A stretch of DNA of 64,000 bases. Origin: MWAR01 sp035388825. GTDB lineage: Bacteria; Muiribacteriota; Ozemobacteria; Ozemobacterales; Ozemobacteraceae. Shown piece after piece: positions 43,400-52,562 of the stretch (the stretch's first letter is position 1; the number at the start of each line of letters is the position of its first letter). Location: positions 1 through 64,000 of the forward strand of contig DAOOQQ010000016.1 in the NCBI GenBank assembly GCA_035388825.1, in the 5' to 3' direction. A model generated the notes under the pieces. The model had not been told where the DNA came from. It saw only the letters and a list, made by a program, of their open reading frames with translations, and ran no database searches. A program made the translations under genes and the position numbers.

Positions 43400-46300
43400 T
43401 CATTTCGAGAACGTCAGGCGGAAGAGAGGAATTTCCCAGGATTCGCAGAGAAGTTGCGATTTCCCGGCAGGATCTGTATCCTCGCGATGCCGGCGGACGA
43501 TCGCGTGGCACTTTGCCTCGATGACATGTCGTCCATCCATTTTCTGCGGGAGGGATTCTGCCGCACGCTTCGACAAGTGGCAAACCTCGATGCCGTCGAC
43601 GAATATCCCGTTGTTTTTCAGGTTGCCCGGGTGCTCGTAAGACATCGTATTCATGACCTGTGCAATCTGCTCATGGGCATTCGAACGACCGGCAAACGAG
43701 AGATAAACGTCAGACATGCCCATTTCCCAGACTCTGATGTCGGGAAGGTTGTCATGGATGCTTTCTGATCGGGTTTCCGTCTTCGTATGTGAAAATATTT
43801 CATGTGCAATACTTCCTGGCGCATCCGTGCCGATGATGGAAAGGGCGTTTTGTGCGCGCGACATGGCGACGTATGCCACCCGATGGCTATCCGGGCCGGC
43901 CTTCAGGCCTTCCGGGACGACCACGACAGCCGGGAACTCCAGTCCCTTCGAGGCGTGCATCGTCGACAGGGTGATCCGGCCGGGCCGCTTCAACATTCCC
44001 ATACGCTTCTCTCGGCTCACGTCATGCATGAACGAAACGAACTGCGTCGGGCTCGGCGAGGCGGTTTCCTCGAGATAATCCTCCACGAGCTGATCGATCA
44101 ATTCTTCCCACGGATTGCCCGCCCCACCCCTCGATAACCGGCCCTGCCCGACCAGCTCACGAAATCCCGCCTGCCTCATTTCCCGCTCGGGCTGGCTCTC
44201 CATATATTGTATGAGATGATATATTTCGCGCACGTTCAGCAGGGGAACTTCAGGCCGCCTGATGCAATGAGTCGCGAATCCACGGGTTTCGAGCAGATAC
44301 TTCACCCTGAAAAGATCATCGTTTGCGAATGTAAGAATTGCAATGTCCTCAGGCGCAAACCCGTCCTTGCGAAGCCGCTCGACCTCGGCGAGAACCTCGC
44401 CAAACACCTGTGCAGGCCCGGCAACCCTGATGACGGACGGACGGCGGCTGTTCTCAGGAACCAGCATCCCAGCTTTCGCCGAAACCAATTTCTCGTTTGC
44501 CTTCATGCGGCCGGGAAGCCGCCGGATGAACTCCTCGCAAAAACTGGTGATCGGCTCGGATGACCGGTAATTGGTCAGCAGGCGATGGACCGCGGGCTTG
44601 TAATCCGCTTCGAACCGCCGAATGAACTTCACGTCCGACCCTTTCCACTCGTAAATGTTCTGATCGTCGTCGCCGACCGCCAGAAGGCGCACTTCCCGTT
44701 CTGCATCGGGTTCGTCCTTGCGCGAAAGAAGGGCCAGCATCCGGTATTCGTCTTCGTCGATATCCTGGTATTCGTCGGCAAGAATGTACCGCACCCGGCT
44801 CAAAAGCCCTTCCGTCATGGAATCGCGGTCCTCGCCCGTCACCGACTCCAGGGCGCTCACGGCGTCTTTCATGATGGTCTTCATCAGGTCCTCGCGTCGC
44901 GTCGCCCTGTCCCCTCCGGCCTGAGCCGCCAGCGACCGGCTCGCGATGCGCAGGGCCAGGCCGTGGTAGGTGCTTACGAAAATGTACTGGCTGTCGTTGC
45001 CGAGCAGTTCGCGCAGGCGTTTGCGTATTTCGAGAACCGTCGAGCGGTTGAACGCGACCACGAGAACGCCGCCCCGAGGCACCCGCTCAACGCGCACAAG
45101 CCAGGCGGCACGATGAACCAGCGACTTCGTTTTCCCGCTTCCCGGCCCCGCCAAAATCAGAATGTTCCTCGTCTTGCCTTCGGTCACGATCGCCCGTTGC
45201 GCGTCCGACAGGGAATACTCAGGCCTGTGACCTTCCTGCAGCGCCTTCCCGGTAATCCTGGCGAGGCTTTCCTCGCCGGTCGGATACTGAAGCAGTTCCT
45301 TTCGCCGGTGGAAGTAGCGATCGTAGAACTCCTGCCGCGAGAGCGAGAAATACTCCTTCACCATCGTCATCGCGCTCCGGATGTCGCTTTTCCCGAACTC
45401 GGCATACTTCCCCATCACGTGCACCTGGGCGATCTTCTCGTCGAAGAAATCATCGAGAGACCGGCACTCGCCGGCAGCCGGGGGGCGGTCATCCTTGAGT
45501 TTCAGCGTCAACGCAGGCCGGAACACCGAGAGCCCGTTCTGGATATGGAGCGCGTGCGTCTCGTTCAGCGACAGAAGCACCCTCCTGACGGCGTTGAAAC
45601 TCTCGGACGACGTTCGCGGTGGGTCTTTCACCGGCAGGAGATTCTCGAGTTCGTCGACGGTGAACTCGACGCGTTGTTCCCGGCCCTGCCTGTTGCATCG
45701 TTTTCTGAGCAGGTCGAGATACCCACTGCCGATCTTCTGGCGGTAGGGAATCATGCTCCGGATCTCCCCCGGGCTCATGCTCCGCTTCAGCCGGCAACGG
45801 TCATACCCCTGCGACACGAATGTCACAAGACCGTCGCGCCGCCAGATTTTCAGAACGGGGAACAGGTCTTTCGCTCGCACGTTCTCGAACGACCGGTCTG
45901 CGGAAAGCTGCGTCGCGCACAAGCGCAGGTCGAGTGTGCTGCCGTCCTCGTCCCCCCATGCCTCCGTTTCGGCAAGCATGTCGAGGATGCGGCTTTCGAT
46001 ACGGCAGAATGAATCCCAGCGGGACACGGCATCGTCCTTCTCGTCCGGCAGGTTGTTGAAAAGTGCCGTGCAGTTGATGGAGTGTGAAATCAGTCCGACG
46101 TTCCGCATCTCCCGCAGGGTCGAAATGAGATTCTCGGTCGACTGGCCGAGCTGGACGGTCATCGCGTCGGTGTTCAGCAGGTCATCGGCGTTCGCGTTGT
46201 AGAGGTGCCGGATAAGACGCCCCCACTGTGCCTGCCTGTATTCCGTCAAGCCAAGCTTTCGAATGATCTCCAGCGCGGCATCCAGGGTCGGCGGCACAGG

Positions 46301-48493
46301 CTTCGCCTCGATCACGGAGGTGCGGTTCCACGAGCGTTCGAGCCGGTTGAGCTTTTCGAGCCAGGAAATGGCGATCTTGACCTTGGTGTCTGCCATCGGT
46401 TCCGATGCATCGATTTTATCGGTGGTGGTCTCTTCGTCCCTGAGGATCTCGCCCGTCGTCCGGACGATCTCGCCGCGCCCCGGGCCGGCTTTCTGCTTGC
46501 GCGCGAGGTTCCGAATTCCCCGGAAGATGCCGATCAGATCGCCGTGCGCGATGCGGCTCGACATGCACAGCTGGAATTGGAACTCGATATCATCGGCTGA
46601 AAAGATGAGGTGGCAGTCAGCCTTTTCCTGGTCTCGCCCAGCCCTGCCGGCCTCCTGGAGATAGTTTTCGAGGGAACCTGGAATCTCGGTGTGGATCACC
46701 ACCCGGACGTCGGGCTTGTCGACGCCCATGCCGAAAGCGTTCGTGGCGCACATCACCCGGAGACGGCCGGCCAGGAACTCCTCCTGCACACGCCGCTTGT
46801 CGTCGGGGGTGCGGCCCGCGTGAAAGAAGTCGGCCTTAAACCCCGATGCCTGAAGTTTCTTGGCGAGGTTTTCGGCCGCCTTGCGTTTTGCGGTGAACAG
46901 GATCGCGCCGCCCCCGTCTCGGAGCCCCTCTTTCAGGATCTCGATGGCAAGCCCGATCTTGTTGTATCCGTCCGGGTTCGCGTCGCGGCCGTTCATCGTG
47001 TCGAGCCCGTGAACATGGAACCGGAGATTCTTCCGATCGGCCGTGCCGATGAACAGGTGCATCTCTTTGCCGGCCTCCTGTCGGAAATAGGTGCGTATCT
47101 CCTCGATCACGTCGAGCTTCGCCGTGGCGGTGAAGCAGGCAATCGGCGGCAGGGAGGCGGTTTCCCCGAGCACCTCCTTCAGGAACGAGCACAGGAACAG
47201 GTAGTCGGGCCGGAAATCGTGGCCCCATTTCGACAGGCAGTGCGCCTCGTCGACGACGACAAGGCCGATCTCCCGCTGGGAAAGGGTGTCGCGGAACGAG
47301 CGGTTGCGCATCTGCTCGGGGGCGACCCACAGGATGTCGATATCGCCGAGGGCGACTTTTTCGTGGGTCTCTGCCCGCTCGAAGACGGAAAGCAGGCCGT
47401 TGAGCGCCCCGACGTTCGGGATGCCGCGCCGTGCGAGGGCGTCGACCTGGTCTTTCATCAGCGATTGGAGCGGCGAGATGATGAGGGTCAGCAGGTTTCT
47501 CTGCCGCGCCTGCATCAGTGCGGGAAGCTGGTAACAGAGCGACTTGCCGCCGCCGGTCGGCAGGACGACGAGGCAGTCCCGGCCTTCGAGGATCGCTTCG
47601 ACGACATCCTGCTGGGAAACGGGCGGCGGCCCTTCGAGAACGGGCCTGAATGCGTCGAAGGGGTGAAAAAACCGCTTGAGCGACTCGAGGGGTGAATGAT
47701 ACTCCCGGCAATACTCGCATGTACCGCACGGCCTGCGCCGAAGGGCATGAAGGATCTCGACGGCCCGGGGAAACGCATGGACCACCCACGGAGCGAGTCG
47801 CGACATGCCGTCTGCGACGGAAAGCCAGGCAAGCGCCATCGCAAGGGCGATCCACTCCGGCCGGCGCCCGCCGCCGGTGTCGAAAAGTTCTTCAAGGGCT
47901 TTCCGGCAGGCTTTTCCGGAAAAGGTCTCGCGCGCCTGGCGGAACGTCTCGTCAAGGTCCAGGGGCTTCGCCCCGGTTTCACGGGCGATGGCCGCAGCGC
48001 AACCGCGTGTCACGTCATCCTGGCCAAGCAGACACAGATACAGCGGCAGAAGCGGGTCGGCGCGGAACTGCCCGAGCTGTTCCCGAAAAAGGGCGAGCGC
48101 CGCCTCGGAATCGCGCAGCGGGTCGTTCCGGCTCGATTCGGTCGGCTTGTATCCTTTCCATAGTTTATGATATGGGTGCCGCGGCCAGGCCAGCGGCGAC
48201 AGGAGGAGCGTATCGATGACCGGGAGTTTCAGCAGGGCATGATCGGGAGCATGTCGTTTCAGCCACTCGAGATCATGCGCCAGGACATTGTGCCCGAGGA
48301 CGAACCCCGAATCGCGGCCATATATCTCGAGGCTTTTCAAGACAACCCGCGGATCGTTCCACGGCCCCGTCTCCCTGAACGCCTGCTGTCCCTCCCGAAA
48401 CGCCCCCGCCGCCAGCAATGTCCCCGAGACAGGATGCACCTCGAGATCGACCGCCACGATTCCGTCGAATATGCTCGCCAACTCGTTTCTCAT
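43400..48493 (-). CDS. fusion helicase: DEDD exonuclease, RecQ helicase and UvrD-like helicase
   Basis: A 1697-residue protein. Residues 1-165 are a DnaQ-like 3'-5' exonuclease (VAVDLEVHP, LGHNVLAHDLEW, RNDPLRDSEAAL). A Cys cluster CGTCEYC lies near 260. The RecQ part has Walker A VVLPTGGGKSLCYQ (about 308-321), DEAH box VVVDEAHCLSKWGHDF (about 415) and helicase motifs such as NAFGMGVDKPDVRVVIH and EAGRAGRD. The C-terminal ~600 residues are a UvrD/Rep helicase with LILAGPGSGKTKS (about 1110), ILADEYQDIDEDE and ITLSTMHASKGLEF. Such a fusion could process and unwind DNA ends in one molecule, for repair or for defence. ATG 48493 or the adjacent GTG is the start. It lies within the mobile region. 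Confidence 0.88.
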   Translation of the reverse strand: MRNELASIFDGIVAVDLEVHPVSGTLLAAGAFREGQQAFRETGPWNDPRVVLKSLEIYGRDSGFVLGHNVLAHDLEWLKRHAPDHALLKLPVIDTLLLSPLAWPRHPYHKLWKGYKPTESSRNDPLRDSEAALALFREQLGQFRADPLLPLYLCLLGQDDVTRGCAAAIARETGAKPLDLDETFRQARETFSGKACRKALEELFDTGGGRRPEWIALAMALAWLSVADGMSRLAPWVVHAFPRAVEILHALRRRPCGTCEYCREYHSPLESLKRFFHPFDAFRPVLEGPPPVSQQDVVEAILEGRDCLVVLPTGGGKSLCYQLPALMQARQRNLLTLIISPLQSLMKDQVDALARRGIPNVGALNGLLSVFERAETHEKVALGDIDILWVAPEQMRNRSFRDTLSQREIGLVVVDEAHCLSKWGHDFRPDYLFLCSFLKEVLGETASLPPIACFTATAKLDVIEEIRTYFRQEAGKEMHLFIGTADRKNLRFHVHGLDTMNGRDANPDGYNKIGLAIEILKEGLRDGGGAILFTAKRKAAENLAKKLQASGFKADFFHAGRTPDDKRRVQEEFLAGRLRVMCATNAFGMGVDKPDVRVVIHTEIPGSLENYLQEAGRAGRDQEKADCHLIFSADDIEFQFQLCMSSRIAHGDLIGIFRGIRNLARKQKAGPGRGEIVRTTGEILRDEETTTDKIDASEPMADTKVKIAISWLEKLNRLERSWNRTSVIEAKPVPPTLDAALEIIRKLGLTEYRQAQWGRLIRHLYNANADDLLNTDAMTVQLGQSTENLISTLREMRNVGLISHSINCTALFNNLPDEKDDAVSRWDSFCRIESRILDMLAETEAWGDEDGSTLDLRLCATQLSADRSFENVRAKDLFPVLKIWRRDGLVTFVSQGYDRCRLKRSMSPGEIRSMIPYRQKIGSGYLDLLRKRCNRQGREQRVEFTVDELENLLPVKDPPRTSSESFNAVRRVLLSLNETHALHIQNGLSVFRPALTLKLKDDRPPAAGECRSLDDFFDEKIAQVHVMGKYAEFGKSDIRSAMTMVKEYFSLSRQEFYDRYFHRRKELLQYPTGEESLARITGKALQEGHRPEYSLSDAQRAIVTEGKTRNILILAGPGSGKTKSLVHRAAWLVRVERVPRGGVLVVAFNRSTVLEIRKRLRELLGNDSQYIFVSTYHGLALRIASRSLAAQAGGDRATRREDLMKTIMKDAVSALESVTGEDRDSMTEGLLSRVRYILADEYQDIDEDEYRMLALLSRKDEPDAEREVRLLAVGDDDQNIYEWKGSDVKFIRRFEADYKPAVHRLLTNYRSSEPITSFCEEFIRRLPGRMKANEKLVSAKAGMLVPENSRRPSVIRVAGPAQVFGEVLAEVERLRKDGFAPEDIAILTFANDDLFRVKYLLETRGFATHCIRRPEVPLLNVREIYHLIQYMESQPEREMRQAGFRELVGQGRLSRGGAGNPWEELIDQLVEDYLEETASPSPTQFVSFMHDVSREKRMGMLKRPGRITLSTMHASKGLEFPAVVVVPEGLKAGPDSHRVAYVAMSRAQNALSIIGTDAPGSIAHEIFSHTKTETRSESIHDNLPDIRVWEMGMSDVYLSFAGRSNAHEQIAQVMNTMSYEHPGNLKNNGIFVDGIEVCHLSKRAAESLPQKMDGRHVIEAKCHAIVRRHREDTDPAGKSQLLCESWEIPLFRLTFSK

Positions 48494-48883
48494 CACATCC
48501 GCAGCAAATGACCGTATTTACTTCTCGCCGTCGGCATCACAGCCTGGCTCTGAAATATGCATGTGTGTTATATATTTCTTTTGTTTTATATTCGGACCTG
48601 ACTCTATCAAATCGCTTTTTCGAGGCCGAAAAAGTATCTACTTTATCGAGTATTGTATAACGATATATCATAAACCGTCGACACCTATGTTCTTTCGTTG
48701 GAACAGAACGATGGCCTCCATGAATTCCAGCCTCTCTGACGGCATAATCCCCTACGTCAGGAAGGAAAAAACAATGATCAGCCAGGAATATGATTTCGGC
48801 GCAATAAAATACAAATCGTTGTATCGGATGAGTTGCACGCCATTTTGGAAAGGTAGCAAACGTGATATGGTATGATAGATTGA
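48494..48883. other. AT-rich intergenic region upstream of the helicase
   Basis: About 390 bases with no convincing gene. It includes a dyad CTTTTTCG / CGAAAAAG and a weak 33-codon frame at 48774-48875 preceded by AGGAAGGA, which could be a small peptide or chance. The promoter of the helicase should lie here but is not clear by eye. Confidence 0.4.
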
Positions 48884-49042
48884 TTGGATTTACCGGAAGC
48901 CCTTCAAAAGCAGGTTCTTGATTACGTCAGGCAGTTGCGTGTTCACCCCCGGCCGGGCGACCGGGGCGATCAGATGCTCAGGTTTGCCGACATGTTCACT
49001 TCCGAAGAGGGAGCTGACATTCTGAATTGTATCGAAGCATGA
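48884..49042 (+). CDS. DUF2281-like antitoxin, TTG start
   Basis: A 52-residue frame opening with TTG directly after an in-frame stop: LDLPEALQKQVLDYVRQL, then RGDQMLRFADMFTSEEGADIL. The LPEALQxxVLDYVxxL block is the signature of DUF2281 antitoxins that pair with PIN-domain toxins. A PIN-toxin fragment begins 16 bases downstream. No ribosome site precedes the TTG; a TATGAT box at 48871-48876 lies so close that a leaderless transcript is possible, or the 5' end has been lost. Probably part of a decayed locus. Confidence 0.5.
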   Translation: MDLPEALQKQVLDYVRQLRVHPRPGDRGDQMLRFADMFTSEEGADILNCIEA

Positions 49043-49058
49043 TGCGGACGGATAGATC

Positions 49059-49394
49059 ATGACCAATTACGGTGAGGTGAAGGCTGCACTGCAAAGTCTT
49101 GGAAAGCTGATTCTCGAAAACGATCAGTTGATCGCCGCACTAGCTCTACAACATAATCTCACCCTCATGTCTAGCGACACTCATTTTGCATTTATCCTGG
49201 GACTTATCATTGTTACTATATTCGTCACACATTGGAACCTGATAATGTGGGGGCTCTCTCTCATGCAAAGGACTCACGATTTCTCACCCCACAATGCCGG
49301 GCGTACACAGATACAGCGGACCGCCGTTGGCGCTACCCGGAGGCCGCTGCTCTGTAGCGTTAGGTGGCGAGGGTTTCCAGAAAGGAAATTTTAA
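49059..49394 (+). pseudogene. C-terminal remnant of a PIN-domain (VapC-like) toxin
   Basis: Residues about 14-50 of this frame, LGKLILENDQLIAALALQHN, LTLMSSDTHFAFILGL, match the last third of PIN toxins, where [GE]xNDxLIAAxALxHxLTLVTxDxxHF carries the final catalytic acids. The first two thirds, with the N-terminal catalytic Asp, are absent, so the toxin is dead. The frame then runs on into unrelated sequence. It sits directly after the antitoxin-like frame, so an internal deletion removed the start of the toxin gene. Confidence 0.6.
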
Positions 49395-49395
49395 A

Positions 49396-52119
49396 ATGAC
49401 AAAGAAGAACATTATCTGGAGTGAGATTCAAAGAAGGGCAATGGCCTTCGTAAAACGGTGGGCGGGAGAGACTGACGAGCAGCGTGAATCTCAAACGTTC
49501 TGGAATGAATTTTTTGGGATTTTTGATGTCGATCGGCGCGAGGTCGCAAGGTTTGAAGACAGAGCAAAGCGCCATTCAACCGGAAAAAAGGGCCGTCTTG
49601 ATTTGTTCTGGCCCAAGGTGATAGCTGTCGAGCAAAAGTCAAAGGGTAAAGATCTTGATGACGCTGAATGGCAACTATCCGATTATGAATTCGATCGCCA
49701 TATGACCCCTGAATTGTTTGTAGTGTCTGACTTCAACCAATTTCGCATATGGAACTTAGAAACCGGGGACCGCTATACATTTACAATTACAGAACTTCCA
49801 AAATACACTACCTTATTTGCACATTTGGCAGGCTACAAACACGAATCTTTCAAACATGAAGAGAAAGTAAGTCGAGAGGCTGCCGAATTACTGGGGCAAC
49901 TATTTGAGTATCTTGACGATAACGGGTACAGCGGTCATCCATTAAGAGTATTTATCGTTCGCCTTCTCTTCTGCGTTTTTGCTGATGACACTAATGTTTG
50001 GAGACGAGGTCTTTTTGATGACTTTATTACTTACCGCACATCGGAAGATGGATCAGATGTCGGTCCTCAGCTAAATCTTCTCTTTCAGGTATTAAACCAA
50101 AATGAGGAAAGTCGGCAAAAGAATCTTGACGAAGATCTAGCAGCCTTTCCCTATATAAACGGCGGGCTTTTCTCTGAAAATATTCCTATCCCGTTCTTTG
50201 ACACGAAGGCGCGCTCTCTGTTGCTTCAGGCGTCGAGTTTTGATTGGACACCAGTTTCCCCGATTATTTTTGGGAGCTTGTTCCAAAGTGTAAAAGATAA
50301 AGAGGCTCGAAGAACAACAGGGGAACACTATACATCTGAGGCAAACATTCTCCGAGTAATTAAGCCACTATTCTTAGATAAGCTTGAAGCTGAGCTTAAC
50401 TCAATAAAAAGAAATAATGCCGAGCTAATAGAATTTCATCAGAAGTTGTCTCAAATAAAGGTCCTTGATCCCGCTTGTGGGTGTGGTAACTTTCTCGCTG
50501 TTGCCTATCGGGAACTCAGGCGACTGGAAACGCGAACATTGCTTCTTTTGCACTCGAAAAACGGGAAAATCCAAAGGGTGCTAAACATAGCCAACCTTGT
50601 CAAGGTTTCTGTAAGCCAATTCTTTGGCATAGAAATAGCAGAATTTCCAGCCCGAATTGCAGAAACAGCCATGTATCTGGTTGATCATCTTGAAAACCTT
50701 GAACTCTCAGCGAAGTTTGGCCAGTATTTTGTTCGATTTCCAATTACCACTGAAGCACACATAAAAATCGGCAATGCGTTACGGTTAGATTGGAACTCAG
50801 TCGTTCCTGCCGAGGAAGTTTCCTATGTTACCGGAAATCCTCCATTTGGAGGACATCGTTATCGGACCGAAGAGCAATCCGAAGATTTAAGGATTGTCTG
50901 GGGAAGCGGGTATAACAAGCTTCTAGACTATGTAACTGGGTGGTACAAAGTTGCTTCTATGTATGGAAAGGAGAAAGAAATCCGTTTTGCTTTTGTTTCA
51001 ACGAATTCCATCTCCCAAGGTGAACAAGTTGAACATCTTTGGGAATCACTCTATTCTGATGGTTTTCACTTGGACTATGCTTACACCCCTTTTGTTTGGA
51101 CGACAGAGGCAAAAGGAAAGGCGCATGTACACGTTGTAATTGAGGGATTTGTCCATGGTGATACAAATCGACAGAACTTACTTTACTCCTTAGACTCCTC
51201 TTCAGACGTTTGGAAAACTCTAAGCGTGCCTTCTATTAGTCCGTATTTGGTGGCTGGCCCGGAGATGGTTGTAAAAAAGCACCAACAACCTTTGTCCGCC
51301 CTTTTGCCCCCAGCGGCTTACGGAAGCCTTCCAGCCGATGGTGGTGGTCTGGTTGTTCATCCAGAGGATCTATCCCAAATCGATGAACCAGTAAAGAAGT
51401 ATCTTAAACGTTTTATAGGGTCAAAGGAGCTAATCAATGGGATTGACCGATGGTGTCTTTGGATGCCGGAAGGGCCGACTCCCTCTGAACTCAAAAATTC
51501 ACCATTTCTAAAGGCGCGTTTTCTGACTGTACGACAATTTCGAGAGAAAAGCCCCAACCTTGATACTAAGGAACTTTCTGCACAACCGTATAGATTCTTT
51601 CACATCGCAAAACCTAGATCCGAGTACATTGCTGTTCCCGCTCAGGTTGCCAACAAACGGCCCTGGTATACGGTCGAATTTTTGGGTCCAGAAACCATTC
51701 CCTCAAATACCCTCTATTACATAGATGATCCTACTGGTTTGGTTTTTGGATTGCTTTCATCAAGCATGTACATGGCTTGGCAGAGAGCAATTGGCGGAAG
51801 AATTAAATCTGATCCGCGATTTGGAAAGGCCGTTTACCACTCCTTTCCTTTTCCTTCAATGTTATCAAACGAAGCAATCGAAAAGGTTAAGGAAGCGGGA
51901 AAGGGCCTACTTAAAGCTCGCAAGGCTTCAAATAGAAGATCTCTATCGGAAATGTATGAAGCCGATTGCATCCACCCAGAGATATTAAAGGCACACATCG
52001 AGTTGGACAGGGCCGTTGACACCATATTCAACGCAAATAAGAAACACTGGACAGACGAGGAACGTCTAGCTGTCTTACTTTTGCGCTACGAAGAATATCA
52101 ATCGAATAAACAAGATTGA
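49396..52119 (+). CDS. MmeI-family (type IIL) restriction-modification enzyme
   Basis: A 907-residue single-chain enzyme, close to the 919 residues of MmeI. The N-terminal nuclease has a PD-(D/E)xK core: Asp69 in KGRLDLFW and Glu79-x-Lys81 in VEQKSKGKDL. A helical linker (about 150-300) leads to the adenine-N6 methyltransferase with motif I LDPACGCGNFLAVA (about 356-369) and motif IV GNPPFGG (about 479). The C-terminal ~400 residues hold the target-recognition domain. MmeI-type enzymes methylate one strand and cut about 20 bases away. AAAGGAAA precedes ATG 49396. AT-rich codon use contrasts with the core genome. All catalytic motifs are intact. Confidence 0.88.
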   Translation: MTKKNIIWSEIQRRAMAFVKRWAGETDEQRESQTFWNEFFGIFDVDRREVARFEDRAKRHSTGKKGRLDLFWPKVIAVEQKSKGKDLDDAEWQLSDYEFDRHMTPELFVVSDFNQFRIWNLETGDRYTFTITELPKYTTLFAHLAGYKHESFKHEEKVSREAAELLGQLFEYLDDNGYSGHPLRVFIVRLLFCVFADDTNVWRRGLFDDFITYRTSEDGSDVGPQLNLLFQVLNQNEESRQKNLDEDLAAFPYINGGLFSENIPIPFFDTKARSLLLQASSFDWTPVSPIIFGSLFQSVKDKEARRTTGEHYTSEANILRVIKPLFLDKLEAELNSIKRNNAELIEFHQKLSQIKVLDPACGCGNFLAVAYRELRRLETRTLLLLHSKNGKIQRVLNIANLVKVSVSQFFGIEIAEFPARIAETAMYLVDHLENLELSAKFGQYFVRFPITTEAHIKIGNALRLDWNSVVPAEEVSYVTGNPPFGGHRYRTEEQSEDLRIVWGSGYNKLLDYVTGWYKVASMYGKEKEIRFAFVSTNSISQGEQVEHLWESLYSDGFHLDYAYTPFVWTTEAKGKAHVHVVIEGFVHGDTNRQNLLYSLDSSSDVWKTLSVPSISPYLVAGPEMVVKKHQQPLSALLPPAAYGSLPADGGGLVVHPEDLSQIDEPVKKYLKRFIGSKELINGIDRWCLWMPEGPTPSELKNSPFLKARFLTVRQFREKSPNLDTKELSAQPYRFFHIAKPRSEYIAVPAQVANKRPWYTVEFLGPETIPSNTLYYIDDPTGLVFGLLSSSMYMAWQRAIGGRIKSDPRFGKAVYHSFPFPSMLSNEAIEKVKEAGKGLLKARKASNRRSLSEMYEADCIHPEILKAHIELDRAVDTIFNANKKHWTDEERLAVLLLRYEEYQSNKQD

Positions 52120-52562
52120 TTTAAATGCCAACTAATAGGGCAAAGGGAAACTTTAACAGCCCGCGGATAAAGCTTAATGCTATTGTCACGCACTCTATAA
52201 TATAGTATTATTTTTACCTTCTCCATCTTTTGGATTTTTTCGATGGCATTGGAAAAGCGGAAGTAAGCAACTGTCAAGAAACCCGAACATTTTCGAATGT
52301 CACGGAACCGGGAAACCAGGGCCACACACCTAATTTTCATTTTAGCTTCCCGTAATGCATCTCAATGAACGGCACTCCATGATTGAATATGGCGTTGATG
52401 AGTTGCTCATTATACTTGTTGCCAACAAATGAACCCTGCGTCTGTCGCATGAAGCGACATAATGAGTAATCGACTGCCACACTGAAGAGCCAACGGCTAC
52501 TTCTATTCTGAGGGCAATATCGCTTGCATTGATCTTCTGGTTTCATGTATGGTGATCTCTAT
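52120..52562. other. intergenic region after the MmeI-type gene
   Basis: About 440 bases with no supported gene. A 69-codon minus-strand frame (52337-52546, reading ...QTQGSFVGNKYNEQLINAIF...) may be a gene remnant, but it lacks a ribosome site and a recognised family. Confidence 0.4.
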
